In this document: positions 55,162 through 64,000 of the stretch, piece by piece | How the letters are laid out: the number at the start of each line of letters is the position of its first letter | Numbering within the stretch: the first letter of the stretch is position 1 | Assembly: GCA_028285085.1 (NCBI GenBank) | Contig: JANQQI010000046.1 | Location: forward strand, 20,122 to 84,121 | Direction of reading: 5' to 3' | Length of the DNA: 64,000 nt | DNA from: Saprospiraceae bacterium | Lineage (GTDB): Bacteria > Bacteroidota > Bacteroidia > Chitinophagales > Saprospiraceae | Translations under genes and position numbers: made by a program | Notes under the pieces: generated by a model | Database searches by the model: none | What the model saw: only the letters and a program-made list of their open reading frames with translations | Told to the model about the DNA's origin: nothing

Positions 55162-56313
55162 ATGTCTCGTCGTCAAATCCTACCTCTGATTGTTATCGCG
55201 CAATTTGCTTGCACCTCATTATGGTTTGCGGGTAATGCGATCTTGCCGGATCTTTTGCTTGATTTTCAACTGCCGCAAAGTGTGCTGGGGCATATTACCT
55301 CCGCGGTGCAGTTGGGTTTCATAGCAGGGACATTGGTGTACGCCATTTTTTCTTTGGCCGACCGCTTTCCGCCAGCCCGGGTGTTCTTGCTCAGTGCCCT
55401 GGCGGCCGCCGTGGCCAATGTAGGGCTCGTATACTGGCGGGCGGAACTTTGGGGTATTCTGCTGCTCCGCTTTGGAACAGGCTTTTTTCTGGCGGGCATT
55501 TACCCGGTGGGGATGAAAATTGCGGCGGACTATTTTGAGCGAGGATTGGGAAAGGCGCTAGGCTATCTCGTTGGTGCCTTAGTCTTAGGAACAGCCTTTC
55601 CGCATTTACTTAAGGGGCTGGGTACTACCTTGTCTTGGCCCTTGGTATTACAATTGACTTCAGGGCTGGCCGTTACAGGTGGGCTGCTGCTGTGGTGGTT
55701 GGTGCCGGACGGGCCATATCGTCGCCCCAGCCAGCGTTTTGATGCCAGCGCGATTTTTAAGGTCTTTCGTAAGCCGTCTTTTCGAGCCGCTGCACTTGGC
55801 TATTTCGGGCACATGTGGGAGTTGTACGCCTTTTGGGCCTTTATTCCTGTGATTCTGAGCACTTACGGTGGAGAGCTATCGGGGAGTTCATCGATTCTGG
55901 CGTTTAGTATTATTGCCATAGGCGGTGTGGCTTGTGTCGGGGGAGGCTATCTGGCACAATGGCGCAATAGTGCTTGGGTGGCTCGGCTGGCTTTATTAAT
56001 TTCTGGAGCTTGTTGTCTACTATCACCGGGGAGTTTCTTTTTGCCAGCGTGGCTATTCATCGCTTTTTTGTTAATCTGGGGCATGGCGGTGGTGGCCGAT
56101 TCTCCACAGTGTTCTACTTTGGTGGCTCATTATGCGCCCCCGGAGCTAAAGGGCACGGCATTGACCATTGTTAATTGTATCGGTTTTGCTATTACCATCT
56201 TTAGTATCCAACTCCTCAATCAACTCCAATCAGCGTTTGACCCTACCTATATATATATGTGTCTAGCGATTGGTCCATTTTTAGGTTGGTGGGCTTTGCG
56301 GCGATTGTATTAG
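55162..56313 (+). CDS. MFS transporter
   Basis: From the ATG at 55162 the protein has 383 residues (a TTG at 55156 is rejected because it would add two residues and move closer to the upstream stop). About 12 hydrophobic segments are visible. The loop between segments 2 and 3 reads LADRFPPARVFLLSALA, a form of the MFS signature. The middle loop is rich in Arg, Pro and Phe (PDGPYRRPSQRFDAS). The substrate is unknown; MFS proteins of this length act as small-molecule or drug exporters or nutrient importers. It converges with the aspartic-protease-like gene 18 bases away. Confidence 0.88.
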   Translation: MSRRQILPLIVIAQFACTSLWFAGNAILPDLLLDFQLPQSVLGHITSAVQLGFIAGTLVYAIFSLADRFPPARVFLLSALAAAVANVGLVYWRAELWGILLLRFGTGFFLAGIYPVGMKIAADYFERGLGKALGYLVGALVLGTAFPHLLKGLGTTLSWPLVLQLTSGLAVTGGLLLWWLVPDGPYRRPSQRFDASAIFKVFRKPSFRAAALGYFGHMWELYAFWAFIPVILSTYGGELSGSSSILAFSIIAIGGVACVGGGYLAQWRNSAWVARLALLISGACCLLSPGSFFLPAWLFIAFLLIWGMAVVADSPQCSTLVAHYAPPELKGTALTIVNCIGFAITIFSIQLLNQLQSAFDPTYIYMCLAIGPFLGWWALRRLY

Positions 56314-56331
56314 TATTGCGCATGTATGAGA

Positions 56332-57513
56332 CTAATCCACAGTCGGCGGACCGAGCGGCAGCTCAATCACCTCATCTTTGCCTTTGAGTTGTAATCGTAA
56401 AGATTCTTTTTTCGTCTTCTTATTTTTAATATAAGCTTCATAATCACAAATCGTAGCGAAGCGACTAATGGGCTCGCTATCTAAAGTCTCAACTTCATCA
56501 CTGACTTGACAATTGGTCAGGCCAGGCTTATGAGGATTGAATCGGATGATCTGCCATTTATTATCAATCAGATAAAGCGATATCCCGTAGGTGTCCTCTT
56601 TTTTAGAAAAATCGACATCTGTTCGTGCCGAGAGGAGATAATGCTTTTCGGTAGAATTAATAGTGAGTAAGCTATTTTTAAAATAACCGGTGCCGAGATA
56701 AGCAGGGTACTTAAGCTTTTTGTGGAGTTTCACGGTTGCTGGAACGGGTAAAGGGGTATCTCCAAAATTAATTGTTTGGGGGGCCTCGATTTGATAGGTG
56801 GTGTCGGAGTGACCTAAGCCGGCCACGGAGATCGAGTGGATGCCGATATTTTTGATCCTACGTGCTGCGGGAAAAAGTGGCTGGCCGATGGAGGACCTTA
56901 ATTTGAGACTACTGGTACTGCCCAAATCAATTTTACATTTAAAGGAGGTGCCGTTAAGTTTGATTTTGGTCAGCGTACTATTGTTATCAGAGAAAGCGAT
57001 GTTGAGCCGAGTACCGGGCGTTTTAAAGGTCTGGGAGGCGATCCGAATGCTTTGCTTGTCGTAATTGATCTGCCAATTGATTTTGTTGATGATGGAGGCA
57101 CCGATGACGCCGTCTACATTATGACAAGGAAAAAAGCGTTTGGTGTCGATTTCAAAAGCGCCCGTATTGATGAATGAATGCTCACCGATAGTTACAGTAT
57201 CAAGTGTCGCATTGCGGAGTTTCAATCTTTTGTTATTGGCATCTTTTACCTTCGAAGCGCTACCAAAATTAACGCCGGCCTTTTCTGCGAAATCAGCGTT
57301 GAGGGCGCTCAGTGAGAATCCATTATCAAGTAAAAACGATCCTTTGACTCCGTTGACTTTGGCTTCAATAATCACCAAGTCCTTAATCGTTGTAAAAGAA
57401 ATAGTAGTTGGTTCACTAGAACTTGGAACGACATACCCTCGATCAAACTTTGAATTAATGCTGCATCCCACACATAAAAGCAAGAACAGATAAATGAATA
57501 TCTTCTTCATCAC
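56332..57513 (-). CDS. Retropepsin-like lipoprotein with PDZ-like tail, altered catalytic motif
   Basis: The 393-residue lipoprotein (LCVGCSIN) has two pepsin-like half-domains. The first carries SFLLDNGFSLSAL where active enzymes have D-T/S-G; the second has CKIDLGSTSSLKL with DLG. VDGVIGASIINK and LGTGYFKNSLLTIN are the family's flap/strand blocks. The last 100 residues (DVDFSKKEDTYGISL ... DEVIELPL) resemble a PDZ domain. The changed middle residues (Asn and Leu) may leave it inactive or still active, as the Asp is retained. Periplasmic or outer-membrane anchored. It lies 124 bases after the cyclase gene, same strand. Confidence 0.8.
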   Translation of the reverse strand: MMKKIFIYLFLLLCVGCSINSKFDRGYVVPSSSEPTTISFTTIKDLVIIEAKVNGVKGSFLLDNGFSLSALNADFAEKAGVNFGSASKVKDANNKRLKLRNATLDTVTIGEHSFINTGAFEIDTKRFFPCHNVDGVIGASIINKINWQINYDKQSIRIASQTFKTPGTRLNIAFSDNNSTLTKIKLNGTSFKCKIDLGSTSSLKLRSSIGQPLFPAARRIKNIGIHSISVAGLGHSDTTYQIEAPQTINFGDTPLPVPATVKLHKKLKYPAYLGTGYFKNSLLTINSTEKHYLLSARTDVDFSKKEDTYGISLYLIDNKWQIIRFNPHKPGLTNCQVSDEVETLDSEPISRFATICDYEAYIKNKKTKKESLRLQLKGKDEVIELPLGPPTVD

Positions 57514-57637
57514 AATTAGAGTTGTTTGAAAGTAAAATATTATTCGTTGCTGCGAGGAGCGAAAGGATTGGATGAAGCACTTATATCTTTATACTAAAAA
57601 GCCCTATTGGGGGGTAAGAACAGGTGGAAAAAAAAGA

Positions 57638-60600
57638 TCAAGCCTGGCCATTGCTTTTCTCCGTTTCTACAAAATACATCTCAATTTCTCCTTTGTTCTT
57701 GGCGGCCACCTTACCGCGGTAGGTACAATGGAAGTGATCTTTGACCAAATTGTAGGTCGTAGCGGAGATATTAATACGACCCACTTCGCTTTGACCTTCA
57801 AGCCGCGCTGCAATATTGACGGTATCTCCCCAGATATCGTAGACGAACTTCTTGGTACCTACGATCCCGGCGACAATCGGTCCGGTATGGATGCCCAGGC
57901 GCGTTTCGAAAAATAATCGCCCTTCTCGTTGTCGCTCCGCTCGGTAGCGATCCATGAAGTCGCGGATGGCGACGGCAGCTTCAACGACCCGATGTGGGTT
58001 CTTGGCATCCGGCTTGGGTAATCCACCGGCGCACATGTAAGCATCGCCAATGGTTTTGATCTTTTCGATGCCGTACTGCTCGATAATCGTATCGAAATTG
58101 CGGAAGCAATAATCGACTTCAGCAACCAGCTCTTCCGGTTCCAGCTGTTGGGCAATACTGGTGAAATCTTTGAAATCCGTAAATAATACTGTTACTTGCT
58201 CATATCGCTTGGCGCGGGCTTTTCCAAATTTTTTCAATTCCTCGGCCGTTTCGGCGGGTAGAATATTGAGCAAAAGCTCATCGGATTTGCGCATGGCGCG
58301 CTCTAGCTCGAGGGTACGAGCTTTGACTTCTCGGCGCAATTCCTTTTGGCGCTGGCGGCTGCGGTAAAGCTGATATTCCAAAATACCAAACACGGCACCC
58401 AGGATCGTCAAAAAACACAGACCGATAAACCACCAACTTTTGTAAAAGGCTTCGGTCATGTGGACTTCTATAGCTAGCTCTTCCTGATTCCAGTGCCCCT
58501 GATCTGTTGCCGCTCGTACCCGGAAAGTATAATCACCGGGTGGCACACCATTATATTTCGCTTCGTGTAAGGGGGAAGGCGGCGACCATTGCTCTTCGTG
58601 GCCTTCGAGCTTGTAACTATAGAGATGGCTGGCGGGGTTTTGATAATTGGCTAGTGCGAATTCAAAGCTGAAGAATTTATCATAATGCGCTAGCTCAATG
58701 GCTTTTTTGGGCGATAGTCCCGTCTTTTTTGAAATGATGCTATCGTAACGTCCATCCAGTTTTGAGAAACCGGTAAAGAGCACCTTATTATTAATACGTT
58801 GACGTTGGTCGATGATCTCGGACGACGGATAAAAGGCATTGATCCCGTTGAGGCCACCAAAAAACATGCGCCCGTCCTGCGCTCGATAGCAAGATACCCG
58901 ATTGAATTCATTGGCCGACAAGCCATCTTGCTTGCTAAAGGCGGTGAAACTACGCGTCAAAGTATCCAGACGGCCTAAGCCCACATCCGTACTGACCCAA
59001 AAACAGCTATCGCCTTCGGATAGAAGACCATTAATAAAGTTGTTGACCAGGCCATGTTGTTGATCAAAAACAGTGATTTGATTATTATGGAGTCGCCAGC
59101 GATGCAAGCCTTCACCCGTTGCTAGCCAAAGATTACCGGCACCATCTTCATAGATGCCGTTGATTTTGTTGTGTCGGAGTTTAGGCAAACTGCCTTCGTC
59201 TTTCGTATACTGCGCAAGGAGTTGACCACTACGATCGATTTTATATAATCCCTTTTCCAAAGTACCGACCCAAACTACATCTTCACTGCGTCCTGGATAC
59301 AGAAAGCTATAATTTAAACCGGCAGTATCTATTCCGGTAACGGCAATCTCTTGTACCTGATTGGCGCCCGCCGGTAGGTGATATAACCACTGCCGAAAAC
59401 CAAACCAGATACCATCGTCTCGATCAATTGTGCAATGGCCTAAGTCCAGATTGGGATGATCGAAGAGGGTATCGACCTGCAAGTTCTCAAGATTGATTCT
59501 TCGACCGTTGCCGGTATATAAATGTCCGCGATGATAAAGGAGGCCAAAAGGAAAATTGAAATAATCATTTTGTGGGAAAAGTGGACGAATGAGATTCGTC
59601 GTTTTTTCAAGAACGTGGATGGAGTTATAGTAACTAAAATAAATATTGCCTCGTTCGTCCTCGGCAATCCCGCGCATACTACAATAGCCCTCGGAGCAGT
59701 ATTCACTACCTTCACTCATATAATGGCTGAAGACTTGCTCTGTGTCGACGAGCTTAATCGCACCAAAATCGGAAGCGACCCAAATGACCCCAGAGTCATC
59801 TTTAAAGATTTGACGATAGTTACACGTGTTTTTCAGCAGGTCACGAATCTGACTATTGTAATTGTGAATCCTATTATCCTCCGCGTGGTATTGCCATAAA
59901 TTGGCTAAGCCACCTACCCAAATGTTGCCATTGTCTTCCACTAGGAGAGCATTAGCGACGCCTTGATTAAAGATGAAATCCGTGATAGGATGGCGGATAA
60001 AGGCGTCGTTCCCACGGGGCAGATAATAGACTTGGCCATTATTGAGGAGTGCCCAAATGGTGCCATCTTTGGTACTTTGAATCGTATTGACCCAAGCTAA
60101 TGAAGGGACGCCTTTGACTTGGTTAGGGAGCTCGTAGACTTTGCTAAGTGTCCCGTCCGCCTGATAGGCATGAATGGTGTTTTCGGCATAGCTAATCAGC
60201 AAGGTTTCTCCATCCCAGTGGGTGGCGCGACGCGTGTAAGTCCCTTCACAGGTTTTGAAATCCTGTAAAATGCTATCGCCGAGCATCAGTCGTTCAATTT
60301 GTGATTCGCCGGTTTCGTTGAGGTAAGCCGCTACGATTAGTTCATCGTTGGGACCAAAATTGAGATTAGAGAATGTCCGGGGTTGTTCGTAGAGACGGCT
60401 GCCTTTAGAGGCTCTGACAACTTGCGTTCGATTAGTTTTGGGGGAGAGGACCGTCAAATAATTAGGATTCACAAGCCAGATATTGCTATCTGGAGAAATC
60501 GTCATATCAGAGATATAATCGTAGGTCAGTGGAAACTGAGGCGTATTGCTGGAATAATGCAGGAAGCTGTGTCCGTCAAATTTATTTAAGCCGTTGACCG

Positions 60601-60802
60601 TGGCAATCCAGATGAAGCCCATAGGATCTTGCAGGATTTTGAACACATTGCGATGTGTCAATCCTTCTTCGATGCCATAAACTTTGATATCGACGGATTC
60701 CTCTTCGGAGGACTGTGACCAGCCCGCATGACAGAGGCAGAATAAGAGCAGCGATATGAATAATAAGCGATTCAACCGGAGTTGTTTCCCGAAATATCGC
60801 AA
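57638..60802 (-). CDS. Propeller receptor with Y_Y_Y domain and class III nucleotidyl cyclase
   Basis: The 1054-residue membrane sensor has a signal sequence (MRYFGKQLRLNRLLFISLLLF), then about 14 two-component-regulator propeller repeats with motifs such as GFIWIATVNGLNKFDG and GAGNLWLATGEGLHRW. A Y_Y_Y domain sits near residues 690-760 (PPGDYTFRVRAATDQG), followed by one membrane segment (WWFIGLCFLTILGAVFGILEY) and a coiled coil. The C-terminal cyclase has LFTDFKDFT (metal Asp), KIKTIGDAYM (base-recognising Lys) and YDIWGDTVNIAARLE, which favours ATP. This architecture replaces the usual histidine kinase output. It should sense an extracytoplasmic ligand and make cAMP. Confidence 0.92.
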   Translation of the reverse strand: MRYFGKQLRLNRLLFISLLLFCLCHAGWSQSSEEESVDIKVYGIEEGLTHRNVFKILQDPMGFIWIATVNGLNKFDGHSFLHYSSNTPQFPLTYDYISDMTISPDSNIWLVNPNYLTVLSPKTNRTQVVRASKGSRLYEQPRTFSNLNFGPNDELIVAAYLNETGESQIERLMLGDSILQDFKTCEGTYTRRATHWDGETLLISYAENTIHAYQADGTLSKVYELPNQVKGVPSLAWVNTIQSTKDGTIWALLNNGQVYYLPRGNDAFIRHPITDFIFNQGVANALLVEDNGNIWVGGLANLWQYHAEDNRIHNYNSQIRDLLKNTCNYRQIFKDDSGVIWVASDFGAIKLVDTEQVFSHYMSEGSEYCSEGYCSMRGIAEDERGNIYFSYYNSIHVLEKTTNLIRPLFPQNDYFNFPFGLLYHRGHLYTGNGRRINLENLQVDTLFDHPNLDLGHCTIDRDDGIWFGFRQWLYHLPAGANQVQEIAVTGIDTAGLNYSFLYPGRSEDVVWVGTLEKGLYKIDRSGQLLAQYTKDEGSLPKLRHNKINGIYEDGAGNLWLATGEGLHRWRLHNNQITVFDQQHGLVNNFINGLLSEGDSCFWVSTDVGLGRLDTLTRSFTAFSKQDGLSANEFNRVSCYRAQDGRMFFGGLNGINAFYPSSEIIDQRQRINNKVLFTGFSKLDGRYDSIISKKTGLSPKKAIELAHYDKFFSFEFALANYQNPASHLYSYKLEGHEEQWSPPSPLHEAKYNGVPPGDYTFRVRAATDQGHWNQEELAIEVHMTEAFYKSWWFIGLCFLTILGAVFGILEYQLYRSRQRQKELRREVKARTLELERAMRKSDELLLNILPAETAEELKKFGKARAKRYEQVTVLFTDFKDFTSIAQQLEPEELVAEVDYCFRNFDTIIEQYGIEKIKTIGDAYMCAGGLPKPDAKNPHRVVEAAVAIRDFMDRYRAERQREGRLFFETRLGIHTGPIVAGIVGTKKFVYDIWGDTVNIAARLEGQSEVGRINISATTYNLVKDHFHCTYRGKVAAKNKGEIEMYFVETEKSNGQA

Positions 60803-61696
60803 ATGTTGTGGAATATTTATGCGCTTCCAATGAATTTCTTACCCTGAACGTCGTCTGTGTGAAGTCTTGAAATAGCCTCAAATGGGTGATTTACTTGCTC
60901 GAGAAGCCGATCATTTTATCTGCTCATTCTTGCAAGGTGAAGTCTTCGCTTTCTGTTTTAATTATATAATTTAGGCTGTAGTTGTGATGAAGTATTTCAT
61001 GTTTTACAGCAAAAATTGAGTTAGATTGATATCCTCAAAATGAATGATTACTGCTCTCAAAAAGTGCATCTTTTTTATTTAATATGCGTTAAAAAGTAAT
61101 CTTACCTCGATCATTTCGGTGCCTTACTGCACATATTCGATCAATTATTATAATTTTTTTGTATTTAAAATGTCACGCATTATTTCTTCGAAAGAGGAAA
61201 TGTGTAAAATTTTTATTTTTAAAATATGATAAAAAACGTTTTTCAAACAAATTATAATCAATTGTTTGTGCTATATGTTTGACTAGGTTTTGTGAAACTT
61301 GATCTGTCTGAAAATCAAAAGGTTAGCGCCCATTTTTTTAAATAAGTGTCACATAATATTTGCCCTGAAATATTGACATTTTTACATATTTATCCGTAGC
61401 TTTGGCTAGCCTCTTATGAAAAAACATATTTGAGATTACAATTTTTAACCAGCCAACACAGAGATCATAAGCAAAACCGAAAAGCTAATCTTTTCTTTCT
61501 TGTCTCTCTGTCCTATTTCCTACACTTACAACCAGAACTTACCTCGACACTATCGGGCTAACTAGCTATTGCTTTGCCCGTGCCGTACACCCATCACTCC
61601 ATTAAGGCAGACTATGCCCTTTTGTGATTACCAATGCTCGTAATTGCACTGGCGGAGCTATGCCTGGAGCTGAAAAAACAAAATAATCTCAGAACT
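60803..61696. other. 894-bp AT-rich region upstream of the second PorP/SprF gene
   Basis: The region separates the divergent cyclase and PorP genes. It contains a CAAACAA ... TTGTTTG inverted repeat at 61244-61268, a lone TATGTTTG at 61274-61281 and the promoter at 61373-61404. The rest, especially the 200 bases next to the cyclase gene, is AT-rich without a gene. Confidence 0.5.
61373..61404 (+). promoter_or_regulatory. Bacteroidota-type promoter of the second PorP/SprF gene
   Basis: TTG at 61373-61375, then 21 bases, then TAGCTTTG at 61397-61404 fits TTG-N19-21-TAnnTTTG. The start codon is at 61697, so the leader would be nearly 290 bases. Confidence 0.6.
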
Positions 61697-62809
61697 ATGA
61701 ATAAAACTTTACTTGCGTTGGTCTTCTTGATCGGCATCACAAATTTCTGCCGCGGGCAAGACCCTTCATTTTCTCAATTTTACGCCAGCCGGATTTATCT
61801 TAATCCGGCGTTTACCGGTGTGGAGCCAGGCTTGAGCTTTAGCGGGGTCTCCCGTAATCAGTGGACGAATGTCGACGGTGGTTTTCGGACTTACATTGCT
61901 ACTGTCGAGATTCAGGAACCCTTTTTGCGAAGCGGTCTTGGCTTGTCCATATTCCATGATACAGAGGGGGTTATGCAGCTCAATACCACCAGTATTGGTT
62001 TGTCCTACGCTTACCATATCCCTATGGATAAGCATAATCTACACATTGGGATTCAGGGCCAGTGGGTGCAAAAATCAGTGGATTGGGATAAGATTATTTT
62101 CTCAGATGAATTAGATCCGGTCTGGGGTGTTGTCAATCCTACGACGGCTGTGGCTTTGCTCGATCGGGTAACTTATACCGACTTCAATGTCGGCGTGCTA
62201 TGGCGTTTTGATAAAGACATGCGTATCGGCAATGTATACGCTCGGGATACACGAACAAGTATCGGGTTGAGTATTCATCATTTGCCCTATTTATTCCTCA
62301 AAGATGCTGGGAATGAATCTTTGCAAAACCTCCAAACGCAGACGAGTCCCCGCGTGACGCTTCACGCTGGTTCGGTCATTCCTATCCTGTATTTCAATGG
62401 AACTAAAAAACGCTTTTCCATTTCACCCAACATCAAAATGGATGTGCAAGGGGATAAGTTATTCGTACCACGTCAAAACCTACAAGTGATGACCTACGGA
62501 TTGTACCTGCTTTACGATGGTATTTATGTAGGGGCATTTTATCAAAATAAACATTTACTACCTCAGTTTCGCAATACCAATGCGCTCATTTTTGCGCTGG
62601 GGGCTTATGTGAATACGGGGGCCAGAGATAAACAATCATTCTTTGTTGGGTTGAGCTACGACGCTAATACCACGGGGTTAGGTACCCGTGCAGGAGGGGT
62701 ATTTGAATTGGCGGTACGCTGGACCTTACGCGAAGCAGCTGGAATTTCCGGGGCGATGGGCCGACGTTCGTCTTCCCGAAAAATTTTAGACTGCTATGAT
62801 TTTTTCTGA
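61697..62809 (+). CDS. PorP/SprF family T9SS outer-membrane protein
   Basis: From the ATG at 61697 the product has 370 residues and a signal peptide (MNKTLLALVFLIGITNFCRG); the in-frame ATG at 61634 would add 21 unlikely residues. The hallmark QDPSFSQFYASRIYLNPAFTG follows directly. The body alternates polar and hydrophobic residues as in a beta barrel. The C-terminus is basic and ends DCYDFF. The next gene, 78 bases on, is a large secreted PKD-type protein, so the pair mirrors the 23.6-27.7 kb locus but with reversed gene order. Confidence 0.9.
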   Translation: MNKTLLALVFLIGITNFCRGQDPSFSQFYASRIYLNPAFTGVEPGLSFSGVSRNQWTNVDGGFRTYIATVEIQEPFLRSGLGLSIFHDTEGVMQLNTTSIGLSYAYHIPMDKHNLHIGIQGQWVQKSVDWDKIIFSDELDPVWGVVNPTTAVALLDRVTYTDFNVGVLWRFDKDMRIGNVYARDTRTSIGLSIHHLPYLFLKDAGNESLQNLQTQTSPRVTLHAGSVIPILYFNGTKKRFSISPNIKMDVQGDKLFVPRQNLQVMTYGLYLLYDGIYVGAFYQNKHLLPQFRNTNALIFALGAYVNTGARDKQSFFVGLSYDANTTGLGTRAGGVFELAVRWTLREAAGISGAMGRRSSSRKILDCYDFF

Positions 62810-62886
62810 GGAATTGTTTGCTGCCAGCAACTCCTCACACTATGAAACCATGAACCATATCAAATCACAAAACAAAATGGCATGCT

Positions 62887-64000
62887 ATGAACCAAGGCTA
62901 CACATGGGGATTTCGTATACTGGTCTTACTGGGGGTGATTAATCCCACCTTTGGAAGTACTTCTTGTACGTTTACGATCTCTGATTTGAATCCTTGTGCC
63001 GGAACTGCGGTCCAATTGGAAGCAGTGGCTGGTGGAACAACTTATGGCTGGGACGTTGACGGTGACGGCCAGCCTGATCTATCCGGGGCACTGGTAGATT
63101 TTGTGGTGCCGTCGGGGACCAGCGAGCAGAGTTATACGATTACTTTGCTCGCTGATGGTGTTCCCTGTGGTTCCGAAACCATCACCACTCAAGCACAACC
63201 TGACGCCAGCCTCGGTGTCGTGCCCGGTACCGGCTCCCTCGATGGCAATCAAATTACAGTTTGCAGTGGCACCTCGGAGGTGACATTATCGGTCTTCAAC
63301 GCATCAACGACCTACGCAGACAATGCTAGCTACACGATTGCTTGGGGAGACGGAGCAGTTGAGACTTTTGATAATACGACTTTTTCGAATGCTACCATTA
63401 TCAGTCATCCTTACAGTGGATTTGGCTATTTCGATTTGCAATTAATAGTGACTGCACAAAATGGCTGTACGGATACAACCGATTATGTGTTTTATAACGG
63501 GAGTAATCCTTCAGTAGGCCTTGCAAATCCTGGTAATACTGTCGGGTTGTGTATCCCCGCGACGATTACTTTTCCCATTACCAATACTGAAAATAACCCA
63601 GCAGGAACGGTTTATTACGTCTCGATCAGTGGAGAATTGGTCGAAACCTATACCCAAGATAATGTCCCGCCAAGTTTCACCTACACCTTTACCGAAACGT
63701 CTTGCGGGATGACGACTTCTACCGGGAATTACCAAAATGCCTTCGATGTGCAAATCGAAGCCATCAACCCCTGTGCCTCTTCGCAAGCAACGATTGAACC
63801 GATTGAGTTAAGTGCCCCTCCGGAAGCCTCCTTTTCCGTTTCTGAGCCCTTCCCCTGCGTCGATAATACAACCTACTTTAATAATACCTCACAGACGTAC
63901 GAAGTGCTCAACGGTAGTTGTTCGACGAATCTCAACGCGAGTTGGCAGATTTCGCCGGGCAGTAGTGGGGTAGACTGGGATATCGTCAGTGGTAACCCCT
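62887..64000 (+). CDS. PKD-type secreted protein, partial at the window end
   Basis: The frame stays open for 371 codons and runs off the window. The start MNQGYTWGFRILVLLGVINP is a signal peptide-like segment. The mature part contains YGWDVDGDGQPDLSG, YTIAWGDGAVETFDN and VDNTTYFNNTS, which are PKD or PKD-like strand patterns, with Cys pairs (TSCTF, NPCAG, GLCIP). The 3' end is missing, so a C-terminal sorting domain cannot be checked, but the gene order after PorP/SprF makes a T9SS client likely. Confidence 0.85.
   Translation, partial: MNQGYTWGFRILVLLGVINPTFGSTSCTFTISDLNPCAGTAVQLEAVAGGTTYGWDVDGDGQPDLSGALVDFVVPSGTSEQSYTITLLADGVPCGSETITTQAQPDASLGVVPGTGSLDGNQITVCSGTSEVTLSVFNASTTYADNASYTIAWGDGAVETFDNTTFSNATIISHPYSGFGYFDLQLIVTAQNGCTDTTDYVFYNGSNPSVGLANPGNTVGLCIPATITFPITNTENNPAGTVYYVSISGELVETYTQDNVPPSFTYTFTETSCGMTTSTGNYQNAFDVQIEAINPCASSQATIEPIELSAPPEASFSVSEPFPCVDNTTYFNNTSQTYEVLNGSCSTNLNASWQISPGSSGVDWDIVSGNP

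Overview
The window looks like chromosomal DNA of a Bacteroidota bacterium, most likely class Saprospiria (Lewinella or Haliscomenobacter relatives). The evidence is large secreted proteins ending in type IX secretion (T9SS) type A sorting tails or gliding-associated type B domains, two PorP/SprF outer-membrane genes, many lipoproteins, little Shine-Dalgarno signal, and several TAnnTTTG promoter elements typical of the phylum. I saw no tRNA, rRNA, CRISPR array, prophage or complete insertion sequence. Species-level assignment is inference.

Layout. 0-13.8 kb: mostly single housekeeping and hypothetical genes (miaE, an alpha/beta hydrolase, a type A sorted fibronectin protein, a DUF2461 protein, a TetR regulator with a palindromic candidate operator, inorganic pyrophosphatase, 3-methyladenine glycosylase, a VIT1/CCC1 metal transporter, a PhyH-type dioxygenase). 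14-22.8 kb: envelope protease and core genes (DegP/HtrA, a lipoprotein, infC-rpmI-rplT with a non-ATG infC start, clpC, a STAS protein followed by RNase Z, a Crp/Fnr regulator). 23.6-27.7 kb: a repeat-rich type B T9SS protein followed by PorP/SprF. 27.8-34.3 kb: an M20 peptidase and a polysaccharide cluster (GT2, two GT4, a Wzx-type flippase). 34.4-40.4 kb: ApbE, a DEDDh exonuclease, then two MbnP-like lipoproteins and two di-heme MbnH/cytochrome c peroxidase lipoproteins. 40.8-54.2 kb: three giant secreted proteins (S8 protease, M43 metalloprotease, Ig-repeat type B protein) separated by structured intergenic DNA. 54.6-64 kb: lipoprotein, MFS transporter, aspartic-protease-like lipoprotein, a propeller receptor fused to a class III nucleotidyl cyclase, a second PorP/SprF, and the start of a PKD-type secreted protein cut by the window end.

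How the parts work together. Sec exports the giant proteins and T9SS carries them across the outer membrane; the two PorP/SprF genes sit beside likely type B client proteins. The cyclase receptor could sense an extracellular or periplasmic ligand and make a cyclic nucleotide that a Crp-type regulator reads, but nothing in the sequence ties it to the Crp gene here.

The best candidates for a little-described system are the duplicated MbnP/MbnH cluster, where one MbnP paralogue lacks the Trp motif that its neighbour keeps, and a tandem pair of promoter-like units at 45.05-45.30 kb, each followed by a hairpin whose inner stem differs between copies but still pairs. A 102-bp imperfect palindrome near 7.1 kb and a relic of an Ig-like repeat near 20.4 kb are smaller unexplained signals.
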